Assembly (NCBI GenBank): GCA_029239575.1
Contig: JARBUP010000183.1
Location: forward strand, 1-6,011
Length of the DNA: 6,011 bases
Reading direction: 5' to 3'
Source of the DNA: Bacillota bacterium
GTDB lineage: Bacteria > Bacillota > Clostridia > Tissierellales > Sedimentibacteraceae
Part shown: positions 1-5,236 of the stretch, in pieces
How the letters are laid out: each line of letters opens with the position of its first letter
Numbering within the stretch: position 1 is the stretch's first letter
Notes under the pieces: generated by a model
The model's input: only the letters and a program-made list of their open reading frames with translations
Databases searched by the model: none
What the model was told of the DNA's origin: nothing
Translations under genes and position numbers: made by a program

Positions 1-98
1 TCACTGACAGTTTTTTCGGATCTGCCTCTGATTGAAAGCATGTATTCTAAAAAATCACACATGGGAGCGGGGCATAAATCTCCATAATTTAAATACAT
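1..98 (-). CDS. Tyrosine recombinase, XerC/D-like, N-terminal 32 codons only (runs off the left edge)
   Basis: Only the first 32 codons and two bases of the next are visible. The peptide starts MYLNYGDLCPAP and continues with CDFLEYMLSIRGRSEKTVS. The 'FLEYML..IRGRSEKTV' pattern is the start of the SAM-like core-binding domain of tyrosine recombinases, where an N-terminal helix is followed by a G/K-S-x-x-T-V segment. The catalytic domain (R-H-R-Y residues) lies outside the window, so activity cannot be judged. The start at 98-96 is supported by a GGAGG at 108-104, five bases upstream, and by a strong promoter at 167-139. Family members cut and rejoin DNA at specific sites, either for chromosome-dimer resolution or for element integration. 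The visible part cannot distinguish a housekeeping Xer protein from an integrase. Identification rests on a short peptide and is a family-level call only. Confidence 0.72.
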   Translation of the reverse strand, partial: MYLNYGDLCPAPMCDFLEYMLSIRGRSEKTVS

Positions 99-116
99 AA
101 TATCCTCCACATTAAA

Positions 117-128
117 ATGTCGCAAAAT
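117..128. repeat. 12-bp word ATGTCGCAAAAT, a single copy of the arm found at 667-698
   Basis: ATGTCGCAAAAT here matches 669-680 exactly and 685-696 in inverted orientation. It lies between the predicted transcription start (about 132) and the ribosome site (108-104) of the recombinase gene. It could be an operator half-site or one end of a small inserted element. Both are inferences. Confidence 0.55.
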
Positions 129-138
129 CTTATAACTA

Positions 139-167
139 ATTATATACAAAATTGAAAAAAAAGACAA
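139..167 (-). promoter_or_regulatory. Sigma-A-type promoter of the recombinase gene
   Basis: On the minus strand, TTGTCT (167-162) is followed after exactly 17 bp by a perfect TATAAT (144-139). Transcription would start near 132, giving a leader of roughly 34 bases before the recombinase ATG at 98. The 12-bp word ATTTTGCGACAT (128-117) lies just downstream of the predicted start, where an operator could act. This is the best promoter match in the window. Confidence 0.7.
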
Positions 168-224
168 GCTGTTAATTTTCTAAAATATAAATTGAAGGCA
201 CATGGTCTGTTATACCAAGATTTT

Positions 225-254
225 AATAACTTTCGTTAAAACGCATTTTAAAGC
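225..254. repeat. 30-bp direct repeat, copy 1
   Basis: The copy begins AATAACTTTCG and ends CATTTTAAAGC. It matches the copy at 384-413 at 29 of 30 positions without gaps; the one difference is A versus T at repeat position 14. Inside is a dyad CGTT-N2-AACG (234-243). The copies are 159 bp apart, start to start, and flanking sequence on both sides is dissimilar, so the conserved block is sharply bounded. Confidence 0.8.
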
Positions 255-383
255 TTCATCATAAAATAGATAAAATTTGAACCGAGTTTGATAAAAATAT
301 TCGATAATAAATAAAAAAACAAAATAATCATTAAAAGTGACTATAGAGTTAAATATGGGTAGGTATAAATAATCGAAAAGGAA

Positions 384-413
384 AATAACTTTCGTTTAAA
401 CGCATTTTAAAGC
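384..413. repeat. 30-bp direct repeat, copy 2
   Basis: This is the second copy of the repeat at 225-254, with one mismatch. The T at repeat position 14 makes the central CGTTTAAACG (393-402) a perfect 10-bp palindrome. Two near-identical copies in otherwise featureless DNA suggest a protein-binding site or members of a dispersed repeat family. The function is unknown. Confidence 0.8.
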
Positions 414-588
414 CTTGAAATTTTTCATGATTGATTGGAATAAAAATTAAATATTTTCAGTTAACTTATTATGGAAATAATTATTTAAACATATAAAATA
501 AAAATATAAAATATTAATAAGATACAATTTAGATAAAAAATATAATCATATAAGGAAATAATATTAAATCGAAAAACATAATAACAAA

Positions 589-660
589 TTTGCGCAAAAT
601 ATCCAAAGTGAGCTAATCGTTGAAATTCGAGCCAATATAAGGCCTCTGCTCTCGTTTTTT
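589..660. other. GC-richer island with a start-less open frame; possible dispersed repeat, RNA or gene remnant
   Basis: Bases 591-654 are about 44% G+C (28 of 64) within DNA that is near 20%. The island begins with the palindrome TTTGCGCAAA (589-598) and ends, on the plus strand, with CTCG followed by six T. On the minus strand a frame is open from tandem stops near 666 to a stop near 490. Its first part reads TRAEALYWLEFQRLAHFGYF and has mixed, protein-like composition; beyond about 585 it degenerates into Ile/Leu/Phe/Tyr runs typical of AT-rich non-coding DNA. There is no ATG or ribosome site. I cannot assign a function. It could be a repeat, the end of a decayed gene, or a short structured RNA. 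Confidence 0.4.
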
Positions 661-666
661 ATTACC

Positions 667-698
667 TTATGTCGCAAAATAGATATTTTGCGACATAA
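667..698. repeat. Perfect 15-bp inverted repeat with a 2-base centre
   Basis: TTATGTCGCAAAATA (667-681) is followed by GA and then its exact reverse complement (684-698). No T-run follows on either strand, so it is not a standard rho-independent terminator; the real terminator of the upstream gene is already at 707-739. The arm contains the same 12-bp word found at 117-128. A palindromic operator, an inserted palindromic element or transposon ends placed head to head are all possible. Confidence 0.85.
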
Positions 699-706
699 AA
701 ATTCGT

Positions 707-739
707 AATAAAAAAGAAGATTTTTTTCAAATCTCCTCT
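707..739 (-). terminator. Rho-independent terminator after the MBOAT-DHHW unit
   Basis: On the minus strand, AGAGGAGATTT (739-729) pairs with 723-713 to form an 11-bp stem with two G-U pairs, closed by a GAAAA loop. The core eight pairs are 736-729 with 723-716. Six U (715-710) follow, then A and UU. It lies about 50 bp past the DHHW stop codon, in the expected place and orientation. Confidence 0.65.
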
Positions 740-787
740 ATTTCCTATGAAATTTTTAATTATTTATTTACATTAATATTTAATGTC

Positions 788-2056
788 TTATTTTACTAAA
801 TCTAAAACACTATTCATAAAGCTATCAAAGTTTGTTGTTAATATATAATTTAAAAACAGTACTTCACTAATTTTGTTTTCATTAACTAAATTGACAATAC
901 TTTCTTTATAGTGTCTTGGGTCAACTACATATATTTCACTGTAATGAGGTGTTAAAAACGGAATGAAAGCATTTCCGTATGAATCTTTTATAACCATGAT
1001 TTTTCTGTTTGTTTTCGCATCAGTCTTAATAACGCCAAGTGCAAAATCACCGCCTAAAAAAACACCATATTTTTGATCTAAAGAAACGTATTTTTTATCA
1101 ATTACTTCACCATTATATGATTTCTGTTTATTGGTCTCTTTGTCGTAGTAAAAAACTTTCATATTAGTTGTAACAGGCGGATTATAATAAATTAAATTAT
1201 CCGGATTGTTGTTTACTTTTTCAGATGGATTAACAGTTGATATATAGCCGAGATAACCTGGAGCCTCTTTTTCTTTATATTTATTTAAAGGTATAACTTT
1301 AAGTTCGGCAGCATTAACAAAACCTGTATATCCATAATATGCTCCGAGGGCTGTCCAATGATGATCTGTTCTATAATAAACATATTCATTAATATGCTCC
1401 TTAATAGGTGTATACGCATCAACAGGAATTATATTTTCCGAATAATTATCATTTATAAATTTAATTGCATCAATTTGAGAATCAGATAAATTTGAATATT
1501 TATCGTTGTTTAAAAATTCTATTTGAATTGGTGCCAATAAAGAATAAATATTCACACTTTTGCCTAATTTACTGCTGACTGTATTAATCATGTCTGCATA
1601 CAATTTAGCATTATTTTGGTTAAATTTATACAATTCCATGACAGTATCATTAATAATTAATAAGTTGCCTTTTGTACTTCCCTCTGTATTTTTGCCTTCA
1701 AGTTTTTCACCTGAGTTTGCTTCTTCCTGATTACCACCCACGTTTTGACCGTCAAAATCAACCAAGTATACTTCCTCTTCTCTTTTTATTCCTTTTAAAG
1801 ATGATATATTTTTGCTTGCTTTAACGAATTTTTCTCTGCTAATGAAGTGGTCGGCAAAGAAACTTTCGAAGTCTCTGAAGTACTTTCCTGATAAAAGATT
1901 ATCCACGCTAAAAATTGGTTTTTGTTCTAAAGTTCTATTTTCAACCTCTGAAATTGTTTCGTTCTTAGGAGCCAACATGTTTAAAATTGTTGTTATATAA
2001 ATTAAAGATATAAATATAAATATATTTAATAATGGTAAATGATTTTTTTTATCCAT
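788..2056 (-). CDS. DHHW-family (AlgX/AlgJ-like SGNH) membrane-anchored O-acetylation protein
   Basis: This 422-residue protein has a short basic N-terminus, one membrane segment (about 8-28) with no obvious signal peptidase site, and an extracellular body, so it is probably anchored outside the membrane. Seen in the sequence: an ENR motif (39-41), the family signature DHHW (231-234), and a KDSYG block (357-361) preceded by beta-strand IMVI. In AlgX/AlgJ-type SGNH proteins the Asp-His of the DxHW region and the Ser of the later block form the catalytic triad; here these would be D231, H233 and S359. Family knowledge says such proteins act with an MBOAT partner to transfer acetyl groups to an exported polysaccharide. 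The MBOAT gene lies 10 bp upstream, and the ribosome site AGAGAGG overlaps or abuts its TAG stop, so translation is probably coupled. Residues about 104-130 are a hydrophilic Gly/Asn/Glu/Lys-rich insert, probably a flexible loop. The substrate glycan is unknown. Confidence 0.88.
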   Translation of the reverse strand: MDKKNHLPLLNIFIFISLIYITTILNMLAPKNETISEVENRTLEQKPIFSVDNLLSGKYFRDFESFFADHFISREKFVKASKNISSLKGIKREEEVYLVDFDGQNVGGNQEEANSGEKLEGKNTEGSTKGNLLIINDTVMELYKFNQNNAKLYADMINTVSSKLGKSVNIYSLLAPIQIEFLNNDKYSNLSDSQIDAIKFINDNYSENIIPVDAYTPIKEHINEYVYYRTDHHWTALGAYYGYTGFVNAAELKVIPLNKYKEKEAPGYLGYISTVNPSEKVNNNPDNLIYYNPPVTTNMKVFYYDKETNKQKSYNGEVIDKKYVSLDQKYGVFLGGDFALGVIKTDAKTNRKIMVIKDSYGNAFIPFLTPHYSEIYVVDPRHYKESIVNLVNENKISEVLFLNYILTTNFDSFMNSVLDLVK

Positions 2057-2060
2057 GACT

Positions 2061-2068
2061 ACCTCTCT
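2061..2068 (-). promoter_or_regulatory. Ribosome site of the DHHW gene, overlapping the MBOAT stop codon
   Basis: Minus-strand TAGAGAGGTAGTCATG contains the MBOAT stop TAG (2069-2067), immediately followed by and overlapping the AGAGAGG purine run, then the DHHW ATG (2056-2054). Ribosomes ending the MBOAT frame would stop on this site, which favours coupled translation of the two partners. Confidence 0.65.
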
Positions 2069-3476
2069 AAAATCTAAAGTATAAAAACGGATTATAAGTT
2101 TGCCCGACTAACAATATTGTGCTGACAATTAATATTACTGCATTAAATACTATAACTGTCAATTTAGATGGTTTATAATAATTTATGACTATTAATTCAT
2201 TTAATTTTGTATATATATGTTTGAATACAGGTGTACTACAAAAAGATGCAAATATTAAAAATATAACATTATTAAAAAATTCCACTTCAAATTTGATGTC
2301 ATATAACGGATTATTGCCATATCCAAACAATATGCTTATAAACTTTATTGCTTTTGTAATATCAACAAAATAGAAAAATACCCAACCGATTATAACTACA
2401 ATCATCAAATAAACATGCGATAATATTGAAGGTATTTTAACTAATATTTTAGATAATAATTTTCTTTCTAACAATAAGAAAATACCATAATACAAACCCC
2501 ATATGATAAAATTCCAGCTTGCCCCATGCCAAAAACCTGTCAGTATCCAAACAACCATTACATTGCGAACAAAATGATTTCTGTTTCCCCCAAGAGGAAT
2601 ATAAACATAATCCTTAAAAAAGGAGCTTAATGAAATATGCCATCTTCTCCAAAAATCTTGTACACTTTTTGCAATATAGGGATAGTTAAAATTTTCTTTA
2701 TAAGTGAATCCAAACATTCTTCCTAACCCTATTGCCATGTCTGAATATCCGGAAAAATCAAAATATATTTGAATTGTATACATAATTATTCCAAGCCAAG
2801 CTCCCAATATTGACAATTCATTTAAATTGCTGTCCAAAAACGCAGTCGCAACCTGACCGGCTGTGTTTGCAATTATTACCTTCTTTAATAAACCTATTAT
2901 AAATCTGTTGATTCCATAACTGAAATTATTTAGTGTTATAACCCTGTAATCTATTTCATTAGCCACATCAATATATCTTACAATTGGTCCTGCGATTAAT
3001 TGATGATAAAGGGACATATATAAAAGTAGCTTATAAAACTTCTTTTGCGCAGGAACATCTTGTCTGTATACATCTATAACATATGAAATTATTTGAAATG
3101 TATAAAATGATATTCCAATGGGTAATCCAATTGAACTTAAATTAATATTTGTATTAAAAACAAAGTTTATATTATTAACAAAAAAGTTATAATATTTAAA
3201 TATCCCAATCATTGATAAATCAATTATTATTGCTGTATACAAAGCAATTTTGCTCTTGTATGTTCCCTTGTATTTATCAATTAATATTGCAAAGCAATAA
3301 TTAATGATTCCACTTAATAATAATGCTAAAATAAAGAACGGTTCGCCCCAGGCGTAAAAAAACAAGGAAAAACTTAACAGAATAATATTTCTGTATGTGT
3401 TATTTTTACTAATAAAGTAAAAGATTAAATTTATGGGAAAAAATAAATATAAGAAAACTAAACTTGAAAATACCAT
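2067..3476 (-). CDS. MBOAT-family membrane O-acyltransferase (AlgI/DltB-like)
   Basis: This 469-residue multi-pass membrane protein has the length typical of bacterial AlgI-like MBOATs. Visible family blocks in order are: N-terminus MVFSSLVFLYLFFP, YAWGEP (41-46), YTFQIISY (125-132), AGPIVRY (162-168), YFDFSGYSDMAIG (238-250), DFWRRWHISLSSFFKDY (274-290), YIPLGGN (292-298) and TGFWHGASWNFIIWG (313-327). H317 in the last block is the near-invariant MBOAT active-site histidine; H280 is the second conserved one. Family members take acyl groups, normally acetyl from a cytoplasmic donor, across the membrane to an extracytoplasmic acceptor. The downstream DHHW partner supports polysaccharide or cell-wall O-acetylation rather than D-alanylation, since no other dlt genes are present. 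The start at 3476 fits the family N-terminus; GGAGG lies at 3494-3490, a rather long 13 bases upstream. No disruption is seen. Confidence 0.93.
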   Translation of the reverse strand: MVFSSLVFLYLFFPINLIFYFISKNNTYRNIILLSFSLFFYAWGEPFFILALLLSGIINYCFAILIDKYKGTYKSKIALYTAIIIDLSMIGIFKYYNFFVNNINFVFNTNINLSSIGLPIGISFYTFQIISYVIDVYRQDVPAQKKFYKLLLYMSLYHQLIAGPIVRYIDVANEIDYRVITLNNFSYGINRFIIGLLKKVIIANTAGQVATAFLDSNLNELSILGAWLGIIMYTIQIYFDFSGYSDMAIGLGRMFGFTYKENFNYPYIAKSVQDFWRRWHISLSSFFKDYVYIPLGGNRNHFVRNVMVVWILTGFWHGASWNFIIWGLYYGIFLLLERKLLSKILVKIPSILSHVYLMIVVIIGWVFFYFVDITKAIKFISILFGYGNNPLYDIKFEVEFFNNVIFLIFASFCSTPVFKHIYTKLNELIVINYYKPSKLTVIVFNAVILIVSTILLVGQTYNPFLYFRF

Positions 3477-3632
3477 TTATCAAAATTATCCTCCAAATTC
3501 TTAAATACTTACTCAATGATATATCACTTGTTCTAAATAAATTCAACAGAAATAACTTGTTATTGGATACAGAAACAATTTGCCCTTAATATAAAATATG
3601 CCACCTGAACGCTTACAATTAGGCAGATGTTA
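3477..3632. other. 156-bp gap between the stalk/propeller gene and the MBOAT gene; weak promoter and terminator candidates
   Basis: The gap breaks the otherwise close gene spacing, so the MBOAT pair may have its own promoter. On the minus strand, TTGAAT (3546-3541) and TATATC (3523-3518) are 17 bp apart, but the -10 lacks the conserved final T. A TGCC/GGCA stem (3625-3622 with 3602-3599), followed by TATTTTATATT, could be a weak terminator of the preceding gene. Neither is convincing. The MBOAT ribosome site is at 3494-3490. No gene is seen. Confidence 0.35.
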
Positions 3633-5207
3633 TCAATTATCTTTTACAAAAACAACCTTGCCATTCTCTATTCGTACTAAAAGCACATTTTCAATGGACT
3701 TATATAATAATTTGCCATTATCATTAAAAATCATCATTTTATATTGAGATTCACTAAATTTATCAAATATAGCTACCATATAACCATTTTGTACTTCTAA
3801 ACTTTTAAGTATACCTCCGGTATTTACTGACTCATCACTGCCATAAATATAAAGCTGATTATTTTTATCTTTCAATGAATAATACAGTTTGCCTTCCAAA
3901 ACCTCATATAAATTCACCGCTTCATCTATTAACAGTTCTGCTTGACCGCCGGTAAGAGGAATTTTATAAATAAATTGATTCTGGTCTGTGAAATATATTG
4001 TATCTTTTACAACTTTGAAACTTGTAACTTCATTATCACACAATCTAACTTGTTCATTGTTATTAATGTTAACTTTGTAAATACCTGTTGTTGCTGCATT
4101 ATTATCGTCCATATAATAGCCATAATACCCAAGCACATATATTTCATCACCTATTAAATACAAATCTTTACTGGGTTGTCCGTTACGTCCTCCATTGCTG
4201 CCTACCCCATACTCATAAATGAACATGCCGTAAGAATAATCAGGATTGCCTTTATTCACATAATCCTTTTCCCCATTTCTTTTTACCTGGAGATTGTTTA
4301 CATTGAATGAAAATCTTTGTTCCACACGAATAGTGTAATCATCATATATTTTCATAACTGAATATCCACTGTCTATTTCTTCAAAAGAACCATCCTCTTT
4401 AAGCCATATAAGATGGTCAGATCCCATGGTTGCTCCTCCTGTGTGGTAACTAAGGAGAGCCTTGCCATTTTCCGTTTTAAGGTTTGCATAAACAATTGCT
4501 TGCCCATATCCTGATCCAGGAAGCTGATAAACCTTTTTTGTACTTTCCGGACCTATTATAGGAGCCTGATAAATGATTCCGTTTGCTCCTTCATAATAAA
4601 AATAGTCCCCCGCCATGGTAAATGCTCCTTTTTCTCCATGCTCACGAGTAACAATAGGTAGTGTCAATTGACCTGCTGACGGAGTGCTATTAGTTGAATT
4701 TATAACTAAACCATTTTTTGGGTCAAAAGTATACTTCCAACCAAATTCTTCAACGGCTAATCTCCATGTCAATGGAAAATATGTTACATTTTTAAATAGT
4801 ATCAAAGGATATTTTTCTTTGTTGTTGTCAATTGTTATTCCATTCACCGTAATTTTGAATTGAGCTATTTGAGCATTGTAAATGTTACTATTTTTTACTG
4901 TTGATTCGTATTTTTGATAACTCCAATTGGCACCGGTTTTTATTATTTTAAGTCCGGTACTGTTGTCCCATAAACTTTCAAGCCCCATGAATCTGCTGTC
5001 ATAATATGTCATGGGAAAATAAGTTATGTCATTGTAAACAATCAAGGGATATTGTCTATAACTATTTTCTATACTTACTCCATTTAAGTTTACTTTAAAT
5101 GTTGGCAGTGAAACCCTCACACTGCTTGCTGCCTCTGCCTCATTAACAGATATTATTGCTATAGTCATCAATAAGATTACTAAAAACAAACTTATTTTTC
5201 TCCTCAT
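3633..5207 (-). CDS. Secreted protein with two stalk (copper amine oxidase N-terminal-like) repeats and a DUF5050-like propeller
   Basis: This 524-residue protein starts with MRRK, a hydrophobic core (5-20) and NEAEAASS, a good Sec signal peptide likely cut near 26-28. There is no lipobox and no C-terminal anchor. Two tandem repeats follow at about 35-92 and 115-172. Matching landmarks are exactly 80 residues apart: F37/F117 (FKVNLNG and FKITVNG), YPL at 53/133, and the YFP block at 63/143. This 'N-G..Y PLI..N.TYFP' pattern is the Cu_amine_oxidN1 or 'stalk' domain, common in secreted clostridial proteins and not itself an oxidase. From about 190 to 524 come repeated beta-strand units such as GDYFYYEGANGIIYQAP (200-216), GDEIYVLG (353-360) and KDTIYFTDQNQFIYKIP (401-417), resembling DUF5050-type beta-propellers. 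No catalytic motif is seen, so a surface binding or sensing role is inferred. It starts 29 bp after the M56 gene and has a strong AAAGGAGG site (5223-5216), so the two are probably co-transcribed. Confidence 0.85.
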   Translation of the reverse strand: MRRKISLFLVILLMTIAIISVNEAEAASSVRVSLPTFKVNLNGVSIENSYRQYPLIVYNDITYFPMTYYDSRFMGLESLWDNSTGLKIIKTGANWSYQKYESTVKNSNIYNAQIAQFKITVNGITIDNNKEKYPLILFKNVTYFPLTWRLAVEEFGWKYTFDPKNGLVINSTNSTPSAGQLTLPIVTREHGEKGAFTMAGDYFYYEGANGIIYQAPIIGPESTKKVYQLPGSGYGQAIVYANLKTENGKALLSYHTGGATMGSDHLIWLKEDGSFEEIDSGYSVMKIYDDYTIRVEQRFSFNVNNLQVKRNGEKDYVNKGNPDYSYGMFIYEYGVGSNGGRNGQPSKDLYLIGDEIYVLGYYGYYMDDNNAATTGIYKVNINNNEQVRLCDNEVTSFKVVKDTIYFTDQNQFIYKIPLTGGQAELLIDEAVNLYEVLEGKLYYSLKDKNNQLYIYGSDESVNTGGILKSLEVQNGYMVAIFDKFSESQYKMMIFNDNGKLLYKSIENVLLVRIENGKVVFVKDN

Positions 5208-5236
5208 ATGTAATACCTCCTTTGAATACTAAAACA

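Larger units (their letters stand above)
99..787. other. Long AT-rich intergenic region with repeats and no convincing gene
   Basis: This 689-bp stretch separates the recombinase start from the DHHW stop codon. Most of it, especially 260-580, is extremely AT-rich, and stop codons are frequent in all frames. I found no open frame with a ribosome site. It holds, from left to right, the recombinase promoter and leader, two 30-bp direct repeats (225-254, 384-413), a GC-richer island (589-660), a perfect inverted repeat (667-698) and the terminator of the DHHW gene (707-739). The word CGCAAAAT occurs three times on the plus strand (121, 593, 673) and once inverted (685-692), far above expectation for such AT-rich DNA. 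Confidence 0.7.

Noticed and set aside
225..413. CRISPR array
   Set aside because: There are only two repeat copies, 159 bp apart, with no regular spacers and no cas genes.
628..660. Plus-strand terminator ending in six T at 655-660
   Set aside because: The possible stem is only CGAG/CTCG (628-631 with 651-654) around a poorly paired interior, and no plus-strand gene lies upstream. It is kept only as a remark under the GC-richer island.
667..698. The perfect inverted repeat as a transcription terminator
   Set aside because: No U-run follows on either strand, and a better terminator lies just upstream at 707-739.
1812..2000. Plus-strand open frame of 62 codons
   Set aside because: It lies wholly antisense to the start of the well-supported DHHW gene and has no recognisable domain. 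The plus-strand frames at 2185-2373 and 3942-4157 are rejected for the same reason.
2067..3476. DltB (teichoic acid D-alanylation)
   Set aside because: The MBOAT fold is shared, but no dltA, dltC or dltD-type gene is adjacent. The DHHW partner fits the AlgI-type acetylation group better.
3633..5207. Copper amine oxidase enzyme
   Set aside because: Only the N-terminal stalk-type repeat is present, twice. There is no catalytic oxidase domain, so the enzyme name would mislead.
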